Assembly: GCA_016271365.2 (NCBI GenBank)
Contig: CM028130.1
Span: 471,357,501-471,421,500, forward strand
Source: Neoceratodus forsteri
Lineage: Eukaryota; Chordata; Ceratodontiformes; Ceratodontidae
Direction of reading: 5' to 3'
Length of the DNA stretch: 64,000 nucleotides
Within the stretch, counting starts at the first letter, position 1. Every line of letters starts with the position of its first letter. The position numbers and the translations under genes are program-made. The notes under the pieces were generated by a model. That model worked only from the letters and a program-made list of their open reading frames with translations. It was not told the origin of the DNA and ran no database searches. This document shows positions 20,441 to 31,397 of this stretch, in pieces.

Positions 20441-21240
20441 CTCAGAAGTATCTAAATCCTCTGCTTATTCCTCTGTATCATTGCCCCATTGTCTCCTCTT
20501 TGCAAATATTTGATATCTGTTCCATGTGACAATGGTATGTATATGAGGAGATGATTCAGCCTTTCTTTTGTGTTTACCTTTCTTGGTAGATTTCACCACC
20601 TCCATTGGTGGTTCTAAAACTGGTTTGGGGGTGGGCATAGTCCCTGAAGGTGTATGGTCAGGTGATTTCAGAGCAATAGCATCAGAAATAGGACTGGCAA
20701 CAGGCATAACAGAAGCAAAGGCAGGCTGCACTTCAACAATAAGCAGGGCAAGTTGCCCTTCTGGCCTATTTGCCTCCTGGGGGGAATATCCTTAGGTTTT
20801 TGAATTTTGGTTTGTGCTTCTACTGTAATTGTTCCCTAATCTAGAGGGGTCCAATCTAGTCTATTATAATCTGCTTAGGGACAAGTCTTGTATGAATGCC
20901 CATTTTCATCGCATAAATTACACTTTAGTGAGTTAGGACATCCTAGGCTTACGTGACCGTACTGTAAACAGAGGTTACAACGTGACTTGTCACACACAGA
21001 ACTGAGGTGTGTGTGAGAGCCACATTTATGACAAGTCCTAAGCTGTCCTGGATAAAGACACAGAAGGCGCAGGACAGGGCAAAGGGGAGGGTAAAGGGAG
21101 GTAAAGGGAGGGGGGTGGGGAAGCTGCTGAATAGAAAGCTAGAAAGACCATGATGGCCTTTGGCTGCTGGCAATGTTCATATGTTCCTATGTTCGTATAA
21201 GTCACAATCTCTTTCAGTATAGAACTGCCCGGTAGGTGAG
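20441..21240 (-). pseudogene. Tx1-like copy C ORF1, zinc-knuckle C-terminal part
   Basis: Reading leftward from DIRS-E: H-L-P-G-S-S-I-L-K, then (after a small LINE-tail insertion at 21050-21200) three knuckles. The first is C-H-K-C-G-S-H-T-H-L-S-S-V-C, the second C-N-L-C-L-Q-Y-G-H-V-S-L-G-C, the third C-N-L-C-D-E-N-G-H-S-Y-K-T-C, at about 21045-20885. All three keep C-x2-C-x4-H-x4-C. A basic K-K-G-K-H-K-R-K stretch follows at about 20590. ORF1 of such LINEs binds its own RNA. Confidence 0.82.
21050..21200 (+). mobile_element. Short LINE 3' tail (CR1/L2-like) inside Tx1 ORF1
   Basis: The segment ends CATATGTTCCTATGTTC and contains GGCCTTTGGCTGCTGGCAATG, the style of L2/CR1 3' ends in tetrapods. 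It separates the strand linker from the first zinc knuckle of copy C. It is only about 140 bp, a strongly truncated insertion. Confidence 0.6.
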
Positions 21241-21806
21241 AAGAAAAAATTACTCACCATAGTAATGTTGTTTCTTCTAATGGAGTCTTGCCGTATTCTG
21301 ACAACATGCAGTTAGCCCCAGCACTTGAACTGCCCTGGAGGGGAAAGAGTTAACTCTATGCAGAAGCATAGAACCTTGAGCTCGAACTCGGTTTTCAAAC
21401 CTGTCTCTGGTACTTACCAGTATAACCGTCAGATTCTTACGAGCAAACTAACTAACTAGTACTAAACATGGAAATTGTTTACTAAAAGCCAAAGGCAACA
21501 ATTTGGGTCCCAAAAGGCTCAAGTCGAGAACCCAAGAAAAAAAGGTAGTGAAAATATAATAATATATTAAACATAACAACAACAATCAGAACAACTACCC
21601 CACCCTTAAAAGGAGGGGGTACAAGGTACACCCCTGCGGTACAACACTGTACCTGCCAGCCCATTTCCCAAAAACTAGGTTCTGAGAGGGGAGGCAGGGA
21701 GAGAGGTCAGAATACAGCAAGACTCCATTAGAAGAAACAACATTACTATTGTGAGTCATTTTTTCTTCAAACAGCATGAAATCTTGCTGTATTCTGACAA
21801 TATGCA
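21241..21806 (-). repeat. DIRS-E left terminal repeat, spacer and internal complementary region
   Basis: 21241-21480 is the left inverted repeat; from about 21300 it is the reverse complement of 35640-35790. 21706-21806 is the internal complementary region, joining the complement of the left tip to the complement of the right tip. The bases between are an A-rich spacer with no gene. Confidence 0.85.
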
Positions 21807-21849
21807 GACAACCAAGCAGTTCCCCAGGAGGAGGGAATGCAGAACCTAC

Positions 21850-22906
21850 TTTATGAACAGGTTCTGCAGTACTGCTGTGCCGAACCTAGCATCACTCCTA
21901 GCCTGGATGTCCAGAGAGTAATGCTTGGTGAATGTATGGACTGTTTTCCAGGTGGCTGCTTTACAGATTTCTAACAAGAGTATATCTCTGGCTGCAGCCA
22001 GAGTGGCAGCTGTACTCCTAGTCGAGTGAGCCCTCAGGTCTGGAGGGGGTGTTTTGCCCAATTTGTCATAGCAGAATTGTATATAAGAGACAATCCACCT
22101 GGCAACAGTTATTTTAGTAGCAGGCTTACCTTTCCCCACTTCACCATAAGTGAGAAACAATTGAAGACAGTCATGCCTTTGTGCCTTAGTATGCTCTATG
22201 TAGTAGCTAAGAGCCCTTTTAATATCCAAACTGTGTAACCTTCTTTCCCATGAAGAAGAATGGTCAGTGAAAAACACAGGAAGAGACATAGACTGGTTCA
22301 GATGAAAATCTGACACCACTTTGGGTAAGAACCTCCTATTGGTTCTTAGGACCACCTTATCCCTACAGAAGGAGATGAAGTCAGGTTCAACTGACAGGGC
22401 CTATAATTCACTAATCCGCCTAGCAGAAGTAATAGCTACCAGGAACACAGTTTTTCAGATCAAGTACTTAAGCTCAGCCGAAGCCAGAGGTTCAAAGGGT
22501 GGCTGCATAACCTGAATAATGCAGACATTAAGATCCCAAGTCGGAGCAGGCTCTTGAAAGGGAGGGTTAATATGAACCAGACCATTGAAGAACTTACTGA
22601 AAACAGGATGAGATGCCAGGGAAGAACCCTTCCCTGCTGAAAGGAATGCAGAGACAGCTGCTAGATGAATCTTCAGAGTTGCAGGCCTAAGGCCTAGACC
22701 ATTAAGGTGAACCAGATAATCTAAGGCTGTTGCAATGTCTGCAGAATTAGGCAGAATTCCCTTCTGAGAACACCAAATGCTGAATCTTTTCTATTTGGAA
22801 TTGTAAGTTTTTCTAGTGGTAGGTTTCTTGGAAACCTTCAAAATATCCAGAACTCCCTGAGAAAGATGTAGGCCTGCATATTCTAACTCTTCAAGAGCCA
22901 AGCCTT
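21850..22906 (-). pseudogene. DIRS-E tyrosine recombinase
   Basis: Same protein as at 4105-5119. The catalytic half is open from 22355 to 21846 and contains H-S-T-R and the catalytic Tyr in T-K-H-Y-S-L-D. The first catalytic Arg survives as A-R-R-I-S-E-L at about 22400-22425, but a TAG follows directly. The expected start codon reads TTG where DIRS-C has ATG (22904-22906). Further stops are in the N-terminal half. Inactive as written. Confidence 0.87.
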
Positions 22907-23060
22907 GAGGTTGAGAGACTGGAGATTGGGGTACCAGATCCTCCCCTGAGAGGAGGTTAGGAGATTGTATCTCTGGGAAGAGACAGAAGACGTGACACTG
23001 CCAGAGACAGCAGCACAGGATACCAAGGCTGTCTGGCCCAATTTGGAGCCACCAGTATCA
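22883..23060 (-). pseudogene. DIRS-E pol C-terminal end
   Basis: Short end of the pol frame (ending L-K-A-W-L-L-K-S, identical to the end in DIRS-C), continuing beyond the CR1-3 insertion at 26431. Confidence 0.8.
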
Positions 23061-23879
23061 TAGAAACATAGAAACATAGAAACATAGAAGTTGACGGCAG
23101 ATAAGGACCGCAAGGCCCATCCAGTCTGCCCATTTCTTTTTCTACCTTATAAATGTGCCATCGGCCTTTGCTCTGTCAGCGACCTATCTATTCATAGTCA
23201 TTTGTATTGCCCTTATGCCTATCCCATGCCTGTTTGAAGCCCTGCACTGTATTCATAGCCACCACTTGTGGTAAGCTATTCCATGCATCTACCACCCTTC
23301 TGTAAAAAAGAATTTCCTCACATTCCCCTTAATCGGCCTCCTCTAATCTCATGCTGTGTCCTCTTGTCCTGCAATTTTTCTTATATTTAAACATGTTAGA
23401 TCTTTCACCTTGTTTATGCCCTTAAGGTGTTTAAATGTCTCGATCATATCACCTCTCTCCTCCTTTGCTCAGGGTATACATATTGAGCCTGCTAATCTGT
23501 CCTCATATGTCTTCTGATGCAGTCCCTGCACCATTTTGGCTGCCCTTCTGGACTGCCTCAATTTGGTTAATGTCCTTGTGAAGGTGTGGCTCCAATACTG
23601 CACGAGTACTCCAGATGGGGCTAACCAATGTCTTGTACAGAGGGATTATTACCTCCTCTTACGACTTGTGATACCCTACTAATACACCCTAACACCCCTA
23701 GCCTTACCTACTGCTTAGAGGTCTGCTTGGATGATTTTAGGTCATCAGTGATGATGATGCCCAAGTCTCTTTCTTCCTTTGTGACTGCTAGCAACTCCCT
23801 CCCAGCCTATAAGTGGCTTCAGGGTTTCTCTTCCCTATGTGCATGATTTTGCACTTCTTTGCATTAAATCCCAGTTGCC

Positions 23880-26010
23880 ACTCTTCTGACCATTTTGCTA
23901 GTTTATCCAGATCTCTTCATTCTGCCCACCCCATCTGGATCATCTACTCTGTTGCAGATCTTGGTGTCATCTGCAAACAGACAAGCCTTACCCTCTAGTC
24001 CATCTGCGAGGTCACTAATGAAGATGTTGAATAGGACTGGCCCCAGGACTGATCCCTGAGGTACCCCACTTGTGACTTGCATCTCTTCTGACTGTATACC
24101 ATTTACCACCACTCTCTGTTTTCTGCCAGTCAACCAGTTTGCCACCCAGTTGACCAACTTCTGACCCACCCCGAGCCTACCTAGCTTATTTATCAATCTT
24201 CTATGTGGAACAGTGTCAAAAGCTTTGCTGAAGTCAAGGTAGGCGACATCAACTGCTCCCTTGGTCCACCACTCTGGTTACCCAGTCAAAGAAATCTATG
24301 AGATTAGTTTGACAGGACCTTCCTTTGTAAACCCATGCTGTCTTGGATCCTGTGCCCCTATGGATTCCAGGTGTTGCACTATCCTTTCCTTAAGGAGTGC
24401 CTCCATAATCTTGCCCACTACTGAGGTAAGACTGACTGGTCTGTAGTTCCCGCCTCCTCCTGCTACCACTCTTGTGGGCGGGATCACATAAGCCCTTCTC
24501 CAGTCTTCTGGGACCTCTCCTGTGCTCAGAGACTCACTAAACAATTCTGCTAATGGCTCTACTAGTTCCTCCTTTAGCTCTTAAGTACCCTGGGATGTAT
24601 GCCATCAGGTCCCATTGCCTTATCCACCTGAGCTTAGCAAGCTCTTGTAGGACCCTTTCTTTGTGAAGGAGTAGTGCCCACCTCCCTCCCCTGTGTCCAT
24701 GATGCTGAGCTGTGGGCCCTGCCCTACCTTCTCTTCAGTAAATACTGAGCAAAGTATCTATTTAGGATAGATGCCTTTACAGGGTCCTCCTCTCACATGC
24801 TCCCTTTTCTCCATTAAGCTTAGCAACCCCTCTGGACTTTCTCTTTTCACTAATGTATCTATAGAAAGTCTTGTCACCTTCTTTACTGTTCGTGCTAGTG
24901 TTTCCTCAGTTTGGGACTTTGCCTGCCTTACTGCCTTACCTGCTTCCCTTAGGGCAGTTTGGTATGCCTCCTCATCTTCATCCCGCTGTGTTCCCTTATA
25001 TTTTCTGAAGGCCAGCCTTTGGCTCTGACCTTTTCTGCTACTGTATTTGAGAACCAAAGTGGTTCCTTCTTCTTTGCACTTCCTTTTCTGTCTAACACAA
25101 TGGGATGTTGCTTCAAGTATTGTATCCTTAATGCTTGCCCACTTTGCCTGTACCTCCTCACCTGTGTTTCTTTTTGCCAGGCTAGCTTAACTCTGTTGGC
25201 CATCTTATCAAAGTCAGCTCCTCTGAAGTCCCATATTTTTGCCTTGGAATGGGATGATTTAGATGTAGTAGCCAAATTGAACCATACCATGTGATGGTCA
25301 CTGGACCCCAGGTGACCTTCTACCTGGAGATCTGTGATCCCTTCTTTGTTAGTCAGTACTAGATCTAGGATAGCCCTGTCTCTTGTGGGTTGCTGTACCA
25401 GTTGTTTGAGGCCCTCCCTGCAGGGAATCCACTATGAGTCTAGTTCTGGCAGATGTTCCTGCTGGTATTGACCAATCTATATCTGGCATGTTGAAGTCTC
25501 CCATTATCAGAACCTCCCTTTAGCTGTCATGTTTTGTATATCTTCTAACAGTAATGTGTCTATGTCCTCCCTCTGGTCTGGGGGCCTGTAGACAACCCCA
25601 GTTCTTATGGCTGTCCCATTTCCTGTTTCCAGGGTGACCCACAGTTCTTCTGGCTCCTTATGTGTATTCTGAATTTCTGTAGCTTTGATATTTTCATTAA
25701 CATACAGGGCCCTCCTCCCCTTTTGCACCTCGGTCTCTTCTGAACAATACATAGCCAGGTACTGAAGTCTCCTAAGTGTGGTTACTGGTAAACCACGCCT
25801 CACTAATTGCTACTATGTCCAGTTTAGCCTCTGACATTATTGCCTGCAGGTCTGGGATCTTATTTCCCAGGCTGTGAGCATTTGTGTACATGATTTTCCA
25901 TTGGCCAGATTTTGGTGTGTTAGTTGTTGGGTGAAGTTTGGCATTACCCCTGTGCATCGTATGGGAGACAAACCTTTTTCTTACCTGGTGATGCAAATGA
26001 ATGGCAAACA
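23880..26010 (-). pseudogene. CR1-3 ORF2: endonuclease and reverse transcriptase
   Basis: Endonuclease: Y-T-N-A-H-S-L-G-N-K, D-I-V-A-I-S-E-A-W (25830-25850), V-V-Y-R-P-P-D (about 25580). RT: E-D-W-R-R-A (24510), N-Y-R-P-V-S-L-T-S-V-V-G-K (24455-24415), [10 protein letters not shown] (about 24055) and L-F-A-D-D-T-K-I (23955-23980). Frame breaks are near 25500, 24750, 24300 and 23900. Bases 23095-23880 encode the decayed C-terminal region and the 3' untranslated region. Confidence 0.88.
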
Positions 26011-26109
26011 CTTGAATTCCTGTTTGACCACTAGCTGAGGGGAGGTGTTCTTCCCATTGACGATGTGGGGTGCTGCACCCCTCCCATTTGCCAGTTTAAA
26101 TATTCTGCA

Positions 26110-26430
26110 AAGACGTCAAACTGCTGCCCAATGCACTGACTCCTCTTTAGTCAGATGCAGTCCATCAAATTTAAAGAACTTTCGCTCCCAGAACTGTTGC
26201 CAGTTCCCTACAAATCTGTGTCCTTTTTCCTGGCACCAGTCCTTGAGCCACGTGTTTAGCTCCCCTATCTCTCCTTCTCTGACCTTCCGTCCATCTGTTC
26301 CCTTCTCCCAGACTGGCAGGATCTCAGAGAAGGAGATGCCGGACGAAATAGATGATAGTTTGTCACCCAGCTTAGTCAGGTGTTCCTTGGTCTCCACAAC
26401 TGACCGGCTGGCGAGATCATTAGTCCCTAT
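26110..26430 (-). pseudogene. CR1-3 ORF1, C-terminal esterase part
   Basis: Begins at the truncation with G-T-N-D-L-A (SGNH block III) and ends with the F-D-G-L-H-L-T motif (block V, the His region). It shows that this CR1 family encodes the esterase-type ORF1. Confidence 0.82.
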
Positions 26431-26684
26431 ATCACTGTGCAGGGTTGAGATCTGATTTTGATCAGGACTCTGAACAACAGAGGAAAGAGAGGGAAGGCAT
26501 AGAGAAACCTGCCCTTTAAATCCAGAATGAAAGCATCCAGGGAAACAGTCCACAGGACTGGAGGTCTGCAACAAAACAGAGGAAGTTGGTGATTGTACGG
26601 GGCTGCAAAGATATCTATCTCTGGGGTGCCGCATCTGGTAAAGATGGCCTGAAGGATGGGAGGTTCCAGGGGCCAGTCATGATG
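26431..26684 (-). pseudogene. DIRS-E pol: Dam-like domain fragment
   Basis: Between CR1-3 and the Penelope-like element. Encodes G-T-P-E-I-D-I-F-A-A-P, N-H-Q-L-P-L-F and Y-A-F-P-L-F-P-L, the counterpart of 5290-5500 in DIRS-C. The middle of the Y-A-F-P-P-F motif has changed to P-L. Confidence 0.83.
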
Positions 26685-27551
26685 TGATGGAAGGAAACAA
26701 ATTCCGTACTCTGCCAACCAAAATAAAGGACTGCTAACCATATGGGTTTAAATGAAGTGCTTTATTTTTATTAATGAGGTGCCATGTGCCAGGCCCTGAT
26801 GCGTTTCGGAACCATGTTCCTTTACCAAAGGGTCTGACACAATACCAAGGCAAATGCCTTATATAGTCCCAATATGATGACATCATTGATCAGCTTCATT
26901 AGTGCAAAATCATGAAAAAACAAGTGCTAGTGCATCACAACAGTGCCACTTACCAGTTATTCAAGGGAGCATTCTGGGACATGAAGTCCTTATACTTCAC
27001 TGGATTCCTCTGCTACCTGGATAGTATTACTGTAGATACAGGTTTTTATTGTACAGCTAAATGTTTGTTTTATTATCATTACAATTAATGTGTGATATTG
27101 TCATAATTCTTTTTTATCACTATGTGGCACTGTTGTGATGCACTAGCACTTGGTTTTTCATGATTTTGCACTAATGACACTGATCAATGATGTCATCATA
27201 GTGGGACTATATGAGAAATGTGCCTTGGTACTGTATCAGACCCTTTGATAAAGGAACATGGTTCCGAAACGTGTCAGGGCCTGGCACATGGCACCATACT
27301 AATAAAATGAAGCACTTCGTTTAAACCCATAAGGTGAGCAGTCCTTTATTTTGGTTGGCAGAGTGAGGGATTTTTTCCTTTCGCTGTATTTTCTATCCAT
27401 GCACCTGCTTCCCATGTGCAACCTCTTTGCCTTCTTTGTTTTCAATATGTTCTGAGGTATCTGCACTGGTTGTCGTTTAAATATATTATCTGATGTGAAA
27501 TATCTTTTTGGACTAGCTATTCTCACCTTTTGTACATTCAAATAGTCTTAC
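26685..27551 (+). repeat. PLE 5' terminal region: inverted copy plus pseudo-LTR
   Basis: 26697-26935 is the reverse complement of about 27115-27360, so the 5' end can fold back on itself. 26938-27450 repeats at the 3' end (for example CAGTTATTCAAGGGAGCATT at both 26953 and 31647). Partial inverted 5' copies are known in Penelope-like elements. AATAAA occurs at 27300-27305. Confidence 0.85.
27241..27279 (+). ncRNA. Hammerhead-ribozyme-like motif, 5' copy
   Basis: Possible stem I CCCT (27241-27244) with AGGG (27276-27279); core TTGATAA where the consensus is CUGANGA; stem II GGAAC-ATG-GTTCC (27253-27265); GAAA (27266-27269); very short stem III; cleavage triplet GTC (27273-27275). Short-stem-III hammerheads are known in Penelope-like termini. 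The core differs at the first C and at the catalytic G8 position (A here), so activity is doubtful. Confidence 0.65.
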
Positions 27552-28700
27552 ATGATGAGTCAACGCGAGATGAATGTCGGGATATCAACATCTCTGGAAA
27601 GAACGCCAGATTTAGCGTTCACGGAAGTTCACAGAACACACACAGACCCTTCTGATATGGTCGGTATTTCAGATCCATTTTCTTTCATTAATCGCCTACT
27701 CTCTGAAACTGGACTTGGTAATCCACTGCTTTTGGAAGTCAACAGCATGCAGGGAGTTATCAGTGGAACAGCTGGCTCCCTTTCAGACGCTTTTAAAGAA
27801 TTAGAGCTGACTGAGACTAAGGTAAGACACATTCAGTGGAACATTACGAGCCTTGAAGCATATCTCAATGTTCAGAGAATACCACATGGCCTTATAATTT
27901 TAAAAGAACCTGCCTTTGGCCTTGACGTGGAAACTTTTATGGCACAACGTAGGCAAATATTGGATGAGTTCTCGAGAAAATTGGTGCAGCTAATTGTCCA
28001 GTATGGCAGGGAAGTGAGTGTGGCACTCAGAGATGAAATTAAGGACCTTGAAAAGAATATGCTGAAATTTAAGGAACATGTAGATTTTGACCATTATAAT
28101 AGGCAATTACAAGAGACTCTAGAGAAATTAGATTGTGAACTAAAAAAGAAGAAACTTAATAAATTTAAAAGAGATCTGGGTGATTATCAGGATAATAAAA
28201 TATACACATGGAAAAAGAAGGAACTGAGGGGAATCCTTAGAAAAGAAAGAAGGGTGTCTTTTAATATAAGCACTGATAATAGTGACATAAGCAGTAATGA
28301 AAATAATACCTCAAGAGAGGATTCCTTTGATATACAGTCTAACCAAACAAGAGAACCACTACCCAGACGCAGTACCAGATCAAATAGGTACCAGGGTTTT
28401 CACATACCCATACAGAGGGGGGACTGGCAGGGGGAACCCCTACAGAAGAAACAGAGAACAAGACAGACAAGAAGGGGAAGATGTAGGGGGGGAGAGGAGG
28501 AGGTGGATCAAAGAGACAATATATATCAGCAACAACAACAACAGGGAAGACAACAAGTTTTTGACAATCACAACAGACAACAGGCTCAAGTGCCTCATCC
28601 CCACCCCCAAAGCTATCAGAGACCAATGAATCAACATCTACTTGCACAGTACAACTCTCGATTTCTCAGACAGAATTATTCCTCTCGCAGGAGAAGGTGA
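27552..28700 (+). CDS. PLE upstream ORF: coiled-coil, Q/R-rich protein
   Basis: An open 382-codon frame from an ATG pair at 27552. Residues about 150-230 are helical and charged (K-D-L-E-K-N-M-L-K-F, then L-E-K-L-D-C-E-L-K-K-K-K), followed by K-F-K-R-D-L-G-D-Y and I-Y-T-W, a motif pattern I associate with the N-terminal regions of vertebrate Penelope-like proteins. The last 120 residues are basic and Gln-rich with Q-Q-Q-Q-Q-Q-Q and an R-R-R-R end, suggesting nucleic-acid binding. The stop TGA at 28698-28700 overlaps the beginning of the polymerase frame in a different phase. It may be a separate ORF or the N-terminal part of one broken ORF. No host-gene similarity seen. Confidence 0.7.
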   Translation: MMSQREMNVGISTSLERTPDLAFTEVHRTHTDPSDMVGISDPFSFINRLLSETGLGNPLLLEVNSMQGVISGTAGSLSDAFKELELTETKVRHIQWNITSLEAYLNVQRIPHGLIILKEPAFGLDVETFMAQRRQILDEFSRKLVQLIVQYGREVSVALRDEIKDLEKNMLKFKEHVDFDHYNRQLQETLEKLDCELKKKKLNKFKRDLGDYQDNKIYTWKKKELRGILRKERRVSFNISTDNSDISSNENNTSREDSFDIQSNQTREPLPRRSTRSNRYQGFHIPIQRGDWQGEPLQKKQRTRQTRRGRCRGGEEEVDQRDNIYQQQQQQGRQQVFDNHNRQQAQVPHPHPQSYQRPMNQHLLAQYNSRFLRQNYSSRRRR

Positions 28701-30127
28701 TTAATCTGTCCAGTAGAACTTTAACAGTGTTTGAAGAAGGAGTTCTCAACAAAAGCCTATCTTTTATACCTACAGTAGATATCAACAAGTTTGAGACATT
28801 TTTGGATTTACAGAAATTCTGCCGTAACTTAAGTCTTAAATCCTTTTTTTCCAAACAAGGTCATAAGGATGACACGAGCATTAATAACTTTGGATCTGAT
28901 AACATTGTTGTAGATACTAGTTCTGAGAATAACGATTTGGGGAATAATGTGATGTTAGAAACTAAACATTTTAGGGGTCAGTCAGTCTTTCACCCTCCAC
29001 CCAGTTCAGCTATTATGACATTCCAGAAAGTATGTGAAAATGAATTTGAAAGGTTTTTTTCTAATCTGCCTAGTACCACCTATGATAATCTTACAAGAAA
29101 GGAGAGAGAAGCTTTAGAAAGTTTAAAAGATGATCAGAATATAGTGATTAAACAGGCAGATAAGGGAGGGGCTGTTGTTATTCAAAATACCACAGATTAT
29201 ATTTTTGAAATAAACAGACAATTATCATATACTGAATTTTATAAGAGACTTGAGTCAGATCCCACAGTCTTTTTTAAACATTGTATCGATGAGTTTATTA
29301 TGGATGCTTATAATAGAGGGTGGATAGATACAGATGTTAAATTCTTAACAGTGGATTTTCCTGTCAGAGCCATTATCTATACACTACCAAAAGTACATAA
29401 AAAGTTTGAATCTTTACCACCATCAGGTAGACCCATTGTGAGTGGGACTGGATCATTAACCAAACCCCTATCACAATATGTAGACTATTTTTTGAGACCT
29501 TTTGTCACTAATTTGAGATCATATATTAAGGATACAACTGAAATGTTAAAGATTCTAGATGATATAGAGATTAGCTCTGATGCTTATTTGATTATTATGG
29601 ATGTTGAATCTTTATATTCTAATATTCCTCAAGAAGACACGTTGAATAGTCTGGAATTTGTTCTTATTCTAGAGATTCAACCCAAGGACCGTGCACAGAA
29701 TTGCTTTAAAATTGTCCAAGTTTGTGCTCAAGTTTAACACCTTTTCCTTTTTGAATCAGTTTTATTTAAAGACTAAAGGAACAGCTATGAGGGCTACTTT
29801 TGCCCCTAGTCTTGCAAATCTTTACATGGGAAAGTGGAAAAACACATTTGTGAGAAATGTGAACAACAAGCACTTTTTTTGGAAACCGGATTTATATAAA
29901 CGTTACGTTGATGATATATTTATCATCTGGGTTGGAGACCCCACATAATTTGCTTCATTTGCTTCTTTTTTACAGGATTCTAACCCCAATCTACAATTTA
30001 CATATGAAGCCAGTCAGGAGAATGTACACTTTCTGGATTTGGTGATTAGAAAGAATGGGAATGGGACACCATCCACAGACATTTTTAGAAAACCTTGTGA
30101 AAGAAATACTTCATTATTACAGTGTCA

Positions 30128-30159
<32 letters not shown>

Positions 30160-31397
30160 GCCGGGAGATCAGAGGGCTGTGGGTTCAGTTCCCACATCTG
30201 GCACTTGGATTAATATCCCAGTACTGACACTGTAGTGCAGCATGAGAGGGGTGCTGCACTTCTGAGGTGCCATCTTTCAGATGAGACGTTAAACCAAGGT
30301 CCCATCTGACTGGATTGGTGGTAGTTCAGGTGGATGTTAAAGATCCCATGGCACTTATCGAAAAGAGTAGGGAAATTTCCTCGGTGTCCTGGCCAAATTT
30401 CCCTCATTCACTCAAAATACCACCAACAGCTTAATCTGGTTCAAGGTCAGTTGGCATTCATCTGTATCCCACTCTCCCGGGTCATGCCTGAAAATAGGCA
30501 GAATTTGTCTAGTGCACTTACCCGGTCAACAAAAACTAAATAAATAAATTAGCCTCTAGCTGCCAACCACGATATATTGTCAGGAATATTCCCAAAGGAC
30601 AATTTCTTAGGATAAGGAGAAATTGCAGTGGAGATATAGATTTTCAAAAATTTGCAATAGATTTAGAATCCAGATTTATAGAAAGAGGCTATCAAAAAGA
30701 ATATATAGAGAAAATTCATGGAGAAATTGCAAGTTTGTCTAGAAATGAGACATGGGCACATAAACAGAAAGATTACACTACTGGTGAGGTTTTGAATTTT
30801 GTCAGCACATTCTCTGTACATTCATCTAAGACAGCTGACATAATTTCAACCAATTGGAATGTAATAAAGGGAGAGCCACATCTAAATATGTATCATGACA
30901 AATTACCTGGAATGACTTACAGACGTGCTAGTACCATTAGAGACAAATTAGTCCATAGTAGACAGATACAACCAGTAAAAGAGACTTGGTTAAAACCTAG
31001 TATATGTAGCTACAAATGTGGCAAATGTAGCACTTGTAGTGTTATAATAACAGGAAAAAATGTCATATGTGTGACTGGAATGAACCAGCAACAATATGAG
31101 ATTAAAGACCTTATCACTTGTGATACTAGTGGGGTGATATATAGGGCCACTTGTACTTGTGGAGCTTTCTATATAGGAAAGACCAAAAGAAAGCTCAAGG
31201 AAAGCGTGTCAGAACATGTGAGAGCTATCAGAAACAAGGATTCTACCTATGCAATGGTACAACACATTATGGAGAGTGGGAATGAGAAAATACACATCTT
31301 TTCTTTCCAGGGAATAGAAAAAGTTTTTAGAAATCCAAGAGGAGGTGATTACGATAATTTTATCTTAAAAAGAGAAAGGTACTTTAAATGCCTATAA
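28697..31397 (+). pseudogene. PLE polymerase: reverse transcriptase plus GIY-YIG endonuclease, split by a SINE
   Basis: RT of Penelope type: K-Q-A-D-K-G-G-A-V-V-I (29150), L-P-K-V-H-K (29383), G-R-P-I-V-S-G (29427), M-D-V-E-S-L-Y-S-N-I-P (29600), then after frame breaks between 29650 and 29700 the T-K-G-T-A-M and A-P-S-L-A-N-L-Y-M-G segments and catalytic Y-V-D-D (29904-29915). A TAA at 29946 breaks it again. F-L-D-L-V-I and F-R-K-P follow, then a SINE at 30120-30547. The frame resumes A-S-S-C-Q-P. A C-x2-C-x2-C cluster (K-C-G-K-C-S-T-C) precedes the GIY-YIG domain: G-V-I-Y-R-A-T-C, F-Y-I-G-K-T and E-H-V-R-A-I at 31131-31235. GIY-YIG nicks target DNA to prime reverse transcription. Confidence 0.92.
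30120..30547 (+). mobile_element. tRNA-derived SINE inserted in the PLE
   Basis: Head with RNA polymerase III boxes: A box TGGCTCAGTAGG (30129-30140) and B box GGTTCAGTTCC (30182-30192). A central conserved block follows (AAAGATCCCATGGCACTTA and GGTGTCCTGGCC), then a tail CCCGGTCAACAAAAACTAAA with short A/T repeats. ATTA at 30116-30119 and 30548-30551 is a possible 4-bp target duplication. The block resembles a SINE core widespread in fishes and amphibians, but I cannot assign the family by name. Parts of the same SINE occur at 58903-59103 and 60215-60300. Confidence 0.85.

Larger units (their letters stand above)
23061..26430 (-). mobile_element. CR1-3: 5'-truncated CR1 LINE, minus strand
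   Basis: Its 3' tail, several copies of the octamer-like unit, is at 23061-23095. The 5' end at 26430 lies inside ORF1. TATCA at 23056-23060 and at 26430-26434 is a probable 5-bp target duplication (or junction microhomology), and DIRS-C is continuous at the equivalent point (about 5270-5285). It is a different subfamily from CR1-1 and CR1-2: its endonuclease begins Y-T-N-A-H-S-L-G-N-K-I-P. Confidence 0.9.

Noticed and set aside
23061..23095. CRISPR-like or microsatellite array of GAAACATA units
   Set aside because: These are the repeated octamer-like units of a CR1 3' tail in antisense.
30129..30192. A functional tRNA gene
   Set aside because: A and B boxes are present, but the sequence does not fold as a complete tRNA and is joined to a SINE body and tail.
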